A program made the position numbers and the translations under genes. The notes beneath the pieces are model-generated. The model did not search any database. It was given only the letters and a program-made list of their open reading frames with translations, and was not told the origin of the DNA. Shown in pieces: positions 1 to 11,951 of a DNA stretch of 64,000 nt; position 1 is the first letter of the stretch; the number at the start of each line of letters is the position of its first letter. Origin of the DNA: Lunularia cruciata (Eukaryota > Streptophyta > Marchantiopsida > Lunulariales > Lunulariaceae); contig OX419756.1 of assembly GCA_948567375.1 (NCBI GenBank), forward strand, positions 41,802,333 to 41,866,332. The letters run 5' to 3'.

Positions 1-566
1 AAAATCCTACAACCATGATCAGATATCATACTTGCAAGTGAAGTAAATTTGCATAGGTCGAGCCTTGAACCCCATTGGAACTAATCAAGTTCCCAATAGG
101 CGTCTCAAAATCTCCTATTGGGATTCCTCATTTCCTTGATAATTGTGCTCCACAAACTCCATTTGGGCGACATGGCAAGGTTGCACATTCTTGAATGGAC
201 ATTTAGTGATACTATGTCCAATTTGGGGATAATAGAAACAATCACCATTTTGTCACAATTTTTCTCTATCTGTAGTGCCAAGTGGTCTCTATTGAATGGC
301 ATCAATCTCCATTGGTGCCAACTCCTCCATCCGTGTGTAGTGTATTGGTAGGTTCTGTGGAGGTCAAGGTCAAGACCAAGTTGTTACAATTAAGGAATCA
401 AAACGTCCAGTCAATTATATGGCTTCCTCCAAGTGTTGTGGCTCTCACATAGGTATCTTTAATTTGGTTCATGACTTCAAGCCTCTCACAAATTGATCTA
501 GAGCTTCACCTTCCAATATATCTGGAATTTGCATGATAGTGTCATGAAATTGTGTGATGTAACTTC
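1..566 (-). mobile_element. Decayed Ty3-type gag fragment
   Basis: Minus-strand reading contains a CCHC zinc-knuckle-like block (about 195-260) followed by glutamine/asparagine-rich residues, as in the C-terminal gag of Ty3 elements. It is broken, and no LTR or pol part lies beside it in the window. It ends where the duplicated segment begins, at about 567. Family assignment rests on the knuckle alone. Confidence 0.4.
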
Positions 567-1339
567 TCTTAAAGTTTAGTCTTCCATAATAGTATTGGAG
601 CGAGAATGAGAAAAAAGGAGTAAATGATCACATAATCATACAATAATGCATCCATATTATTTTAAAATATCATTTTCACTGATTTTAAGTGTCTCTATCA
701 TGTTCTATCTATCATGTTCTATTAGATTCTTTCTTTATGTTAGATGAATCTTGAGCGCATCAAGTTATTACTTAGTGCACAAAGATGGACATATTTAATT
801 TACATACTTGCTTAGAGAATAATTTTTCTTTACTTTGACCATGATAAAAATACAATCTAATGAATAACTTTATGATCCAAACATTGGAATAAAAAGAGAG
901 CATCTCACTTGAGTATTGGAGGTTCACTTTCAGCAATGGTCAATGAAAGTAGTGGTATATCAAGATGAAGCAAATAGCATTTATTATCATATTGCTTTCA
1001 ATATGGTCCAAAATTGATTAGTAGAATCAATTGATTACTTCATCTAGCTAGCTATTGCTTCATAGCAAGACGATATCTAATTATCGATCTTGTGATTGAG
1101 CCTTCGAAAAAAAATTCAAAAATAATTTCTCCTTATCATCAAATAAGACATACTGCAATTTCTCCATGGCCATGACCAAATTGGTTGCTTTCCCTATCAT
1201 TTATCAAGTCAAAAGCTAACTCTTCGAGAGTGGTAGTTTTGGTGCTTGTAACAGTCTGGAAAGTTACGGAATGATGGTCCAGTTACTTCCTTAAAGAGCA
1301 TAGCGGAATGAATACATATATATTTATATTTGTTTTGGG

Positions 1340-2142
1340 GAGACTAAAAGTAGTGGATTGGATTTTAAAACAATTGTTTTTTTGCTCGTCTTTTTTTTCA
1401 AATTATTTCCTTGCAGATTAATACCTCCAATTTCTTTATTCTATTTTTTGTTCTTCTTGTCATCTTCGTTCTTTCCTGGCCGACTTTTTCATCTAGCTCA
1501 CTATCTCCTTTTGTGTTCAGAAAAGACTTTCAGAGGCTATTATATATAGTATACAATTCCTTAGTATTTTATCCACTCATTTGTGCTCATGTGCAGCTTA
1601 AGGATACTCCATTCATCTTTCCATTCATCTTTCTTCACTTGTGATTATCCTTGAATCCAAATGTCTAGAAAATTAGGTATCGATATAACATATCAGCACT
1701 GTCATACAGGTATTGAACTCTTACTCTCTAAATCAATCTTACTCTGCAAAAATACTTTCATTTCAATACATTTTCTTACACTCACAAGTGCACCAATTGT
1801 GATACATTGAATCCGTTTTCATTAGCATTCTTAGATCGTGTATTTCTTTTACTATTTCATTGGCTTTAACATCAACCAGCATATCATATTTCCTCACTTA
1901 CTATAATTTCTTTCTTTACTTTCTTTCTTCAACCCTACACACACATTTGTACTACTCCCTTCTGATAAATTTCACTTATCGTGCAAAAGTTACTAATCTT
2001 AATATCTTTATTCCGGTGACTACTCAATTATTTCTAATAGTAATGGAACCTTCAACTGATCATCCAGTTATCTCGTCTCGATCCTACTTGCTATATGTGC
2101 TCATAACGAACTGTCTTCTGAGCGAAGGCCAAATTCAAAGCA
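1340..2142. other. AT-rich duplicated stretch, no gene recognised
   Basis: Pyrimidine-rich sequence shared with about 26639-27340 of copy B. Short reading frames here are low-complexity and shift between the copies, so none is called. The site where copy B received a solo LTR corresponds to about 1410, and here it is uninterrupted. Confidence 0.5.
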
Positions 2143-2451
2143 TTGCACTCTAAATTTGCCTTCGGATTATCAACGTGCAAAATGACCATTCTGGGGTCCA
2201 CCCAAATTCGCATAACGGACCCCGAGTTTCGAGATGGATTGAAAGAACACCACATACAAATGGAAAATCGTTCGATCCAAAGAAAGGAAAATAAATCTCT
2301 CTACTGTGCATTACCACTCCTAATTCGACAACCCCTTAATCCCGGCGCATTTGAAGGCAATGGAACATACTCTTCAGTTGCGAAAGATATGGAAATAGCG
2401 AGAAATCAAGACACAAGCAATATGGTTTCAATGCGAATTATGGGATTTTAA
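2143..2451 (+). other. Unrecognised 102-codon frame, copy A
   Basis: An ATG-to-stop frame of 102 codons with a mixed, non-repetitive composition (for example ILGSTQIRITDPEFRDGLKE and GAFEGNGTYSSVAKDMEIAR). The partner in copy B is alignable along its whole length but is shifted by one extra base in its first half. I do not recognise the protein. Base composition is less AT-rich than the surroundings, which may mean an old exon or an unrecognised element piece. It has no obvious partner exons, signal sequence or membrane segment. A real modern gene is unlikely because the copy B version is broken. Confidence 0.25.
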
Positions 2452-5329
2452 GATGATTTTTACAAACCGTAACAGGTGACAATTTGATAAAATAAGATAC
2501 CACGAATATATAACTACAATTCCATAAATATTTTTGCATTCAGTTTATTTTCTGTAGTTATGAAGCTTTTGTATTGTTCTTCTTTTGATTTCAAGATATT
2601 TGCTACCGGTTTTATGATCTGGTTTAATTCTGGTAGTCTCTTAAAATATTTCATAAAGTTTTGCTATGAGGTATCTCACTTCCGTAGCATTTTTTAGAAA
2701 ATGCACACTCGACACGTGCAATGTCCCGTTCCCAGTACCTTGGAAATTCCAACCATGTTCAAAACTCACCGATATGGTTGGTAAAGCGCGAACGATCCCG
2801 GTCAACGTTGCAGGGATCTACCTGGTTTAGTGATAAGGTGTACAATCTGTACTGTCAAAATGAATTCCATCGGGGTTAGCCAAGTCTATAAAGTCACAGG
2901 CGTAAAGGTTATATACCTAAAATCTCTCCTTGTATGATTTGATGGGTTTTCTATCATTCTTGTTTTCTAGGCGGTTGTTTTTGTCTTAAAAATAGAAAAT
3001 TGGAACAGGTACGCTTTCGTAAGTATTGAGAACTAAAATTTATGATATATACAAATCAAAGATAAAATATATTCGATATATTTAGCCTAAATAAATAATT
3101 TAATTAAATAATAATAATAATCTTATTTATCTTTAATTTTATAATCTATTCAATAATAATCTGTTACTATTTTGAACCTATCAAAATTCAAGACGCTAAA
3201 GACTGAGAGATATAAAAACCAGGTCAAGGAAATATTGAGACTAGAACGCTAACTTGCAAAAAATAAAAATAAACCCTATTCACGTATTTGCCATTAAAAT
3301 AATTTACAGGTGATATGTAACATCAGTGACTGTGGATATCTCCAAAATAAACGATTAAATTCGGAGTCTTTACATTACTCTTGTATAGAATATGTATTTT
3401 CGCTAGTATGTAACATATTTATTTGCAACATATATAAAACGTGAAATGGTAGAGCAAGTAGAGCTCATGAAGAAACAACAGTTTTAATGAAAGTGTGAAA
3501 ATGGATCGTACCCTGATATAAACTATACAATGTAGTTTTTAGTCGAAAGCTAAAGTTCAGTAATTATATGTGTGTTGTACATACAACAGGAAAATATATT
3601 TTAAGAGTGAGTCCTAAAAACTTTATATATTTACTTTCTTACTATTTTCTATACCTTAATAGATTCTAAAGTCATTCTCCTTTGTCTCCTGAAATCTATG
3701 GATTTTATAACATTATACTTATAGATAGGGAGACTACATGGATTGTTAGCGCCCGATATCAGAAAAGGGACCAGCACGAGCTAACAAGAAGGATGGAATA
3801 TTGGCGCCCGATATTTAGGAGACCGTACATGCTACGCCTGTGTGTAGGCCAAAATCGCTCACTAGGCTGAGGATGACTTGTGGTCATCCAGAAGACCTTT
3901 AGCGGGGGAGGAGTAGAGATGTCCATACACATGTCACCGTGCGGTATGGAGATAAGTACTGTATGAACTTTGATCGTTATCCAGTCAGATAGAATTTTGT
4001 TCTGATTGGTAGGCTCCACCCTAACGCAGTGGGTGTTTTCTCGGACCCTAGAACTCTAGGTTGCTGACAAGACATTGCCACCACACTCCAGCTCGTCTTT
4101 CTAGATGGATGTATTTTTCAACGCGCCTCTTCGTCTCGGGGAAGAGAATTGTTCAATTCTGTCTTACTAGATGAACCTCACAGAGAGGTATCTTCTTTCC
4201 GAACTATGGTAGCCTTCAAAACTGCAAGCGAATGGAAAATAGTTTACAGCCAAGGAACAGAAAATCTATGCATCCCGATCCATCTACAGAAAAGAATTAC
4301 TTTGGAAATTCTACTATAACAATATATATGGTTTTGACAGATATAAGTAACATTGAGTTCGATCTGGATAAGTGATCACATCTTTCCATTCGCGGGACGT
4401 GTTTGCGAGCCCACAGGCCCCGCGATGACGTGGAGGTTCAGATTCTCCTTAGAACAGGAGCTGAAAAAGTGATTCTCGATACAAGATCAGATAGTTTCGG
4501 ACGACAAAATTTGCTCGATAATAAAACACTTCAAACAACTGAAAAGTGATTGTAAAGTTCAAATCGCGATCCTAGGTTACAGGCTATCTCATATTGATAA
4601 AAGTTAGTATACAAACCTTGAAACAAATGACACTGTGTCTTATTTGAATTTGGATGTTTTAATTAGCTTTTGAGCAACACTAGCTGAGAAGTATTGTGAA
4701 AGTTGCCAAATATTTTCCATGCGAATCATTTATATAATTCTTGTACTGGTGAAGGATTCAAGATGCAGTGCTCCAAATTATACAAATGATTTCGTGATGT
4801 ACATGTGCCCCATATGGAGTTACTTATCAGATCAGTAACTTATTAGGTGGTTTCAGATTTAGCTTTTATGGGTTCCGTAAATATCCGCAAAAAAGAGTTT
4901 ATAGACAGTCTATCGTGCACGGGAGTACATGGGGTCTTTACTGTTAAAATTCTATAAAGTTCCTAGTCTATATTTATGGATAATCTAAAACGTGACTTGT
5001 GTGTTTTTTTGGGTTATGGGATTACTCATAAATTGCTTGTTGTAAATTTTGAAAATAAAATTCATCTGAAATTCTGTAAACCTTGAAATTTTATAGGACG
5101 ATTCTATTACTTATCAATTTTTCTCTATCAGTATCCATATAACCTTTTGTAGGTATCAATACTTTTCTATGGGTACCCATATAAAAAAGATATTTTATGT
5201 CACTAAATATTCTGTTAGTATCCGTCGACTTTAAATTTGAAACCCCCTATTGTTCTTCGGATTCCTAGATCCCTTGGCCTTCATTCACATTCTTTCAATC
5301 CAGAGGATCAACAAATACTAGACAAGGCG
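2452..5329. other. No recognised gene; duplicated AT-rich DNA
   Basis: Collinear with about 27654-30590. It contains a repeated 11-mer (gcgcccgatat, near 3750 and 3801) and some GC-richer islands at 3740-4150 and 4390-4460 that are conserved in copy B. No domain, RNA gene or long frame was recognised. The islands may be remnants of older elements. Confidence 0.5.
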
Positions 5330-5425
5330 ACCGCGTGTGAAAACTAGAACGACGGGAAGACTCCTATCAAAACCTTACAAGGAAAAGACATAGCCGTAAA
5401 ATGGGGCTAAGCACCATTTTACGGA
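5330..5425 (-). mobile_element. LINE 3' tail fragment, copy A
   Basis: On the minus strand this matches the last roughly 90 bases of the LINEs in the window (the 'ccattttac ... gatggggtcttcc' block that ends the copies at 6933 and 43255). A short 3' fragment is what a strongly 5'-truncated LINE insertion leaves. The same fragment is at 30590-30690 in copy B, so it predates the segmental duplication. Confidence 0.5.
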
Positions 5426-5577
5426 TAGTACAATGCATACTTCACTACTTTAAATAATGCCAAGTAGCAAATTCGCTTTATAATGGCCATATGCACTAAA
5501 CTTTAAAACGTCAATAGTTTTTCACAATCTGAGTTTCTTTCAAATAGGATTGGGGATTCTAGTTCAGGTGTTGAGAT

Positions 5578-5735
5578 TAAAGTCCACTAGTTGAGTATAG
5601 AGTGTGGCACCTTTCATGATCTATTATGCGAACGGAGATTACGTATAATTATAATATTGTGAGAGTCCAGTAGTTCAGCATTGAGTGTGGTATTCTGCTG
5701 TCGGGGATCAAATATAATATAATATAATATTGTGA
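5578..5735 (+). repeat. Imperfect tandem duplication, about 80 bp x 2
   Basis: Two units run from 'gtccactagttgagt' and 'agtccagtagttcagc' through '...gagtgtgg...' to 'ataatattgtga'. Copy B (30838-31010) has the same pair and retains a few bases of unit two that copy A has lost, so the duplication is ancestral. Confidence 0.6.
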
Positions 5736-6932
5736 CATTGAATTTTCTATATATCTTTCAAAAATAAAAAATAATGATTATATCTATTATGAACAATTTT
5801 AATTCTAGTCTCAAACGAAACATGGATTATGCAAATTAGATTTAATTCCCAAGCTTAATATGGTATAGATGAATAAGTATTCAATCTTTTTAAAGATATA
5901 TGCAGATTTAGATCAATTGTAAAGAGGTATAAAAATGACAATGGATGTATTCGTAATCTATTGACTAAAGTCATGCAAATTGAATAATATAAGTAACTGA
6001 ATGTCCAGCTAGTTAAGCTGTAGTAGCCAATCTAAAAGAGACTCTAATACTAAAATTAAGAAAGTTTTAAATTATTTAGAGGTTATATTTGAAACAAAGT
6101 TTTGCAAGCAAGAGGTAGTTTGGGTATAGCTTTTCATTTAAGAAACTATTTTTCTTTCAAGTATGTCAATACATTATATGGATCTGAAGATCAATATAGG
6201 TAACAAATATACTATCCTTTCTCGGTCTCGAATACACATGGAATCTTTTAGTAAACGAAAGAAAAATTTCAAATTTTCCTCTATCAATCGAGATTATAAA
6301 CATGATGATAATATTTACATTGATGCTCGGGATTTTTTTTATTTTAATTAACTCAATAATTTAATAATACCAGTCTTATTTGTATGGCAAGGTAGTTATC
6401 TGAAACTAACAACTTAATTATGATAAACTAAGTTGACTTGATTATCAGAAGGAGCAAATTTTTTTACTAAAAATACATATAAAATTCGAATTTTACTTTT
6501 GAGGTTCTTGAAATTATACTATTGCATTGAATTTCTAAAGTTCATTTTATAATATTAAATTTTAATTGATGCAAAAGTCATCAAATTTAAATATCTAGAG
6601 TTAAATTAGTAGATATATAGAAATTAAAAAACAATCCCTAATTTAATTAAAATATTAAAAAAATAATATTTACATGTAGATATTGACTTAAAATAATTAG
6701 AAAATATAAATGAACTCTAGTGAATAGAAGAAACATTATATGAGATAATTATAATTTTTGCATGTTAGAGGTGAAAAATATATTTTTAAGTTTTTACTTT
6801 TAATAAAAAATTGTGAAATTTTATTTATTATTATTATTTTAAAAATATAATAGAATAATAAATTTCCCATGAGCCATAAAAGAAATTACACTTATCTCGT
6901 ATATAATTTTATTTTTGAATTGCCAAAAGAAT
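5736..6932. other. AT-rich stretch without a recognised gene
   Basis: Very AT-rich, with many short homopolymer runs. It is collinear with about 31011-32124 in copy B. No coding signal beyond chance frames was seen. Confidence 0.6.
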
Positions 6933-9631
6933 TTCAGATACAAGAGAAAAGGACAACCAAGTAGAAAACATGGAGAATGAGAAGACCCCCTCAAGCTGTA
7001 CAAGGGTGAGACAAAATAGGTAAAATGGGGGATAAGCCCCAATAGAGTCAATATGATAAATCTGCCCTACTGCACCTAAGATATACAAGCTATGCAAGTC
7101 GTACGGTCTACAAACAACTGGAGCATCCAAAGAAGCATCACCTTGTGTGATTGCTCTCTTATGGATTGCACCAACCGTTGCCTTTTTGTAGAACAATGGA
7201 CACACACAGTCTAAAATATGCTACAAAGTATGAGAGTGAGAGTGGTACCCCTTGGCCTAACATGATAAGCTCTCTTGCACTCCTTGACAAAGTGTCGAAT
7301 GATGCATCCATCGCTCCATATAACTCCAAGGCTAGAGGAACAAAGAGGTGACCTCGCTGCATACCCCTCTTGGAGATCTTGCAAGCTATTGTTGCACTTG
7401 CTGCCCATCCAAGGGGATGGGTAATCACTCCCTCCAAAACTATATCATGCATGGGGTTTGTAACCATGACATCTGCTATTGTCACTTGATCATCTTGGAC
7501 CAAGTATAGGTCTGCCCTCACACGTGTTGTCTATAACACACAAATGCTCCTTTCAAGTCAAGTATCCACTCTCTTGTGCCATAACAAACACTATGTCCCT
7601 AGTAACATCATGGGTAGCTATCCTTTGTCATCCAAAAGGACACCATGTCATATGGACCGCTGTTGCATCTAGTGTAGAACCACACTCACAATGAGTAGTG
7701 AAGATGCAGATGGGAGGAACAAACCTAGGTGGAAACTCATCGTTGTAGAGAAAGTAGCTAGTGCAAGTCAGAATGCCCTCATGCATGGTCTTGCTAAGAT
7801 CCAAGAGCCATAGCAAAGATGTGCTCTAGTAGCCTGAGGAATGGATGAGTCAACTAAGAGAGAATGTAACGTATGTTGACACTATTGCTCCATCAAGGAA
7901 GATTGTAAACCTCTTGTACAATCTGACAATAGTGAAGCAAAAGATGGAAAGTCCTTGCATGCCCATGGGGATAGATTATCTCTCATATGCTGCAATAACA
8001 TCAGGAGAGAAAATGATCCTTCGTCCACCTCTATCACATAAGTCTCCAAAATTGGCCAATCAACAACCATAGAAAGAGAGGAAAGTAGGGATGTAGAGAG
8101 AGCCCAATTACCCAAAAATACTATAGGTGCCATCTCCTCCATAGATAGCAAACCAAACCCTCCACATGAGATTGGTAGAGACATTTATCTACATGCCAGA
8201 TCCCTTGTCACACACTCAAATGGCCCTAGTCCGATACTATCACCCAAAGACTCCCATAATCCTCCTATCAAAGGCTCTCCGACATGATAGGAAGGAAAAG
8301 GAAGAGGAATTGTGCAGAGGAGGCAAATCTATCAATGAGCAATACTAGAGGAGAGTATACCAAATGCCACTTGCATATCTCCCAGTAATGGAAGGTCATC
8401 CACATGGAGAACATCCTCTACAAGGGCAACATCTAAGAAATGTGTGACAAACTCCATGGATTCTATTGGCACTCCAAGAACACATAGTCCATATGTAGGT
8501 GTGATACACCCCTATGGAAGCTCAAGGTGGGGAGTGATACCTAAAGAGGACCATGCCCTGCACTTTGACACTTTGACTCTCAAGCCTACTAGATGTAGCT
8601 TGGTAGTCAAAGGCATGCTTAATCTGATTTACAAGGCCCACGATGTATGTATCATCAAAATATACAACTTAGCATGGCCAAAGTAGTAGATAAGAGAGCT
8701 CTAAAGTGAGCCATGGACAATAAGGGTCCCCTAAAGGATCTCCCTTACGTGTACCAATAGTTGACTCCAAGACTTTGACTCTCTCCTATGAATAACTGTG
8801 CTGCTTGTAGTAAAGGGAAACAAGAGAGCCACAAAAAGACCGCACAAAAAGAATAAGACATGCCAAGGATACACCAGTCTCCCTAAGCTCTCGTAAGAGA
8901 GATGCTAGTGAGACGCTATTAAAAGTGTTCTCAACATCCACTTGTAGGATGACCCACCCCGGATGGATATCTAGGAGTGCCCTAATGCCTAGAGATATAG
9001 CTTCACATCCTCTAGGTGTAGATACTCCAAATTGATGTGGACCAAGGTGCTATCATAAGTGAGAACAATGCTGAAGGACAATGGTGCGGTTGAACAAATG
9101 GAAAAAGATCTCCTTCTCCATTGTGAGAAGTCAACTAGCAGTTAACACTTGATTAAAAAACATAGGAATTTCTTGTCTTGCTACTAATGCAGCCACTTGA
9201 AATAACTCAATAAAACTGCTAGAAGGGTCATTTATTTGAAAGCAATCTCTAAGATGCTCATATATCATCCTTGACAAATCTCTTTAGAAAAAATGAGGAG
9301 TAGTGTACAATGTTTGTGCAAAAAAGTGACCTATTAAGACATAAAGGCTGCTCAGGTTGATAATCTAAGACCTCTAGTGGTAATCCCTCTCCAGCCACAC
9401 GATGTAGTGAGCATAGGGAAAAGATAGTCTCATCAATAAGACTACCCATAGACAAAGTAACGTGTGTTGCTCGTGTTGCTCTATTAAACTCTCTCGTCCC
9501 CGTCGTAATTAAGCGGACTCTATGGTATCTTGTGGCAAAACCTATCTCCTAAAATGTACAGCCCTAATAGACTCTTCCTAAAGGGCTGCCCAATCTCTCA
9601 CTCAGAATTGATGAAATCTAACAACCACAAT

Positions 9632-9686
9632 CTTTGTTATGCTAGAGGGAGACATGCGGAGCATGTCTCCCTCTAGCATAACAAAG
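9632..9686. repeat. Perfect 26-bp hairpin palindrome
   Basis: Arms 9632-9657 and 9661-9686 are exact reverse complements around a 3-base spacer (gga). Other copies of the LINE have only one arm, followed by unrelated bases. The second arm therefore replaced about a dozen original bases in copy A alone. Confidence 0.9.
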
Positions 9687-10261
9687 ACACCATCAAGGGA
9701 GTAAAAGGAATAAGAAACATGCTAACTCATCCAAGGGATCACGTGCACAACTATCAAGTGGTAAGAAAAAAATTATGTCTAGCCTTATCATGGAGTGGAT
9801 GGGGTAACTATGGAATAAACATGGACATGAAAACTAGTCTCAAATAACTCCAAAATGCAAGCCGTATGAGAAGCTAACCACTCCCATGACTAGATCTATA
9901 TCCTTAGAATGGTCAACAAAAGGATAGAAGAAACATGGGTAATCTTGAGTGTCAATATTGTCGATGTGATCACTCGCCTCCCGAGAATATCCCAAGTGAT
10001 CCATTCATAGTCCTTGTGCATCCTTCCCATGCGGGATTTTACTCTTTGCGAGGTGAAACTTGAATGACATATTGAGCATGGGGTATCTCTAGCTTTTCTA
10101 AGCAGCCTCACATGGAGACACATTCAATCTCTTCAAAATCTAAAAATTATATATTTTCATACCATTTAATTTTAATTTCAAAAATTTCAAATTAAATTTC
10201 CATGGAACTCAATCATAAAAACCAAAAAATAAAAAATGAAAATTCTCTATCTGCCACTCTC

Positions 10262-10281
10262 ATATATATATATATATATAA
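10262..10281 (+). repeat. (AT)n microsatellite
   Basis: Twenty bases of alternating a and t inside the LINE 5' untranslated region. The other LINE copies lack it at this place. Confidence 0.9.
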
Positions 10282-10670
10282 TTAATGATCACTCTCATCC
10301 CTAAAAACACCCATAATTTCTACTTAATTTTCTATAGTCTTCATTTTAGATAACAATAGAAGGAAGGACCGAATAGACCCTTCACTAAAATCTAATATTC
10401 ACTCAACTACTAGAGAGCACTCATAAAATATATATCTTTCCTCTCACGCCTCTCCCGAACTCCGTATCAAGGACTAATAATATATTCAGATACCACACTT
10501 AAACTTGATACTTACAAAATAACACACTTCACACACGGGTTCAGAGAAATTCGAAATAAATTAGGGTTCATGAAAACGCTACCTCTTGCTTGCACCAAAA
10601 TTCGCATTACAAGCCTTAGCTATGATGTGATCATGAAGGTCATCAGACTCCATGTCTGCTCTTAGCGAAA

Positions 10671-11008
10671 ACGAACTTCAAAGGCTCTTCCGAGCGAAGG
10701 AAACAGCTCATTTATGGCACCCTGTGGCTGTAGCTGGATGATGATATGCAAATAAAATCAATTTGTATCGTGGGGGTGTTCGCTGTATAGCTATTTAAGC
10801 TTGCCAATGGCCGGTCCAGGATCTCTGATTGGCACTCCAAACGAACTTGAAAGGCTCTTCAGAGCCAAAGAACTAGCTCATCCACGGCAACCTGTTGCTG
10901 GATGATGATACGCAAATGAGCTCAATTTGTATCGTGGGGGTGTTTGCTGTATAGCCTGGTAAGTTTGCCAATGGCCGATCCATTTCGATTCTCTTATTTG
11001 CACTCCCA
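10671..11008 (+). repeat. Two tandem 170-bp repeat units with tRNA-like hairpin, copy A
   Basis: Unit a (10671-10840) and unit b (10841-11008) each run from 'acgaactt(c/g)aaaggctcttc' through 'tgtatcgtgggggtgtt' to 'attggcactcc'. Each contains a stem formed by ttgccaat with attggca. Copies in the window also carry ggttcgattctc inside the loop, which resembles a polymerase III B box. A tRNA-derived SINE or a tRNA pseudogene array is possible, but no full cloverleaf folds by eye. Copy B has the same two units at 36839-37181. Confidence 0.6.
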
Positions 11009-11382
11009 TGCCATTTGTCATGCTCTCAGAATTAAATTCAATTTTAGCCTCAATTTTTAGGTATAACGACTGTTCATATGCATCCAATCACAGAAAAACA
11101 GTTTTGACCGATGAATCAAACGCAAGATCGATTGAGCACGTCAATTAATCTCAACATCCTCTGCTTCTTATAAACCAAACTGAACAAGACGGAGTGTGTC
11201 CTGAGTTTATATGCGGCTCCTATCGTATCGTACGAGATTGAATAAGTGATCGGTGCATTTCTGGTTGAAGTAAACCATGATTACAGGTTTCTACAAAGTT
11301 TTAACAAATATGAGTAGTCTGAAGTTGTGTGGGAAACGCGTGTCAATGACCGATTTGTGAAGACGTGTTGGTGACAGTACCG

Positions 11383-11626
11383 TGAAATTTCGACAAGCGC
11401 TAGTTCAGGAGCTTTCCGTATGAAATTTCAAATTTCAAATTCTGTAGCTGGATGATGATATGCAAATAAACTCGATTTGTATCGTGGGGGTGTTCGCTGT
11501 ATAGCTATTTAAGCGTGCCAAGGGCGGATCGAGGTTCGATTCTCTTATTGGCACTCCAAACGAACTTGAAAGGCTCTTCCGAGCCAAAGAACTAGCGCTT
11601 GTCGAAATTTCAACATACGGAAAGCT
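11383..11626. repeat. Fold-back templated insertion with a third 170-bp repeat piece
   Basis: A 24-base segment at 11383-11406 recurs exactly as its reverse complement at 11589-11612. Each copy is followed by a second inverted pair (agctttccgtatg at 11410-11422 and catacggaaagct at 11614-11626). Between them, 11443-11597 is a copy of the end of one 170-bp unit plus the start of the next. Copy B reads straight through the site (about 37555-37590) without this material. Confidence 0.85.
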
Positions 11627-11714
11627 ACTGAAATCGCCGATTTCAAGCGATCAGAATTTCTTCATAGAAGAGAGGGGTTCTTAGTCGTTAAAACATGAAC
11701 CACGCAGATTCTTC

Positions 11715-11951
11715 CTAATGTGACAGAATAGAGTTCGGCAGAATTTCTGGATTTGGGGTTAGAAGTCTAGTAGTAACTGATGGCTCAACAACCATCGTCA
11801 AGAAGAGATGGTGGCTCAGTAGGAGAGGATCGCCACGGTACTCGTTGACATCAGCATAGTTAACTACAATCGACCGGAAAGCCCCCAAATGGTACGCTTC
11901 AGCAGGCACTGGATAATCAACAGGGAGTGAGTTGTGTAGAAGCCAGATCAA
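11715..11951 (-). other. Unrecognised 78-codon minus-strand frame, copy A
   Basis: Open frame with a partner of equal length at 37648-37884. Eight of 78 residues differ between the copies, most by single base changes that alter the amino acid, which argues against selection on a protein. The product (it includes VNEYRGDPLLLSHHL) is not recognised. It may be a shadow of an old plus-strand exon upstream of the Roco remnant. Confidence 0.2.

Larger units (their letters stand above)
6933..10462 (-). mobile_element. LINE, copy A left, R2-group-like architecture
   Basis: A decayed, near full-length non-LTR element read right to left. At the 5' side is a zinc-finger-like block (about 10000-10080: CSIC, then GRMHKDYEW). 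The middle is a reverse transcriptase remnant, better seen in the other copies. Near the 3' end is a cysteine/histidine cluster (about 7625-7700: CECG...HMTWC). It is followed by a frame at 7159-7521 containing RADLYLVQDDQVTIADVMV, which fits the (R/K)-x-D ... D core of a restriction-like endonuclease. The order finger, RT, CCHC-like cluster, nuclease is that of R2/CRE-group LINEs; this assignment is inference. Several stops and shifts interrupt it. Its mirror partner is the plus-strand copy at 18378-21668; inverted similarity ends near 10462. Confidence 0.6.

Noticed and set aside
3740-3820. Repeated 11-mer gcgcccgatat as a regulatory site
   Set aside because: Only two occurrences, the second altered in copy B; no supporting context.
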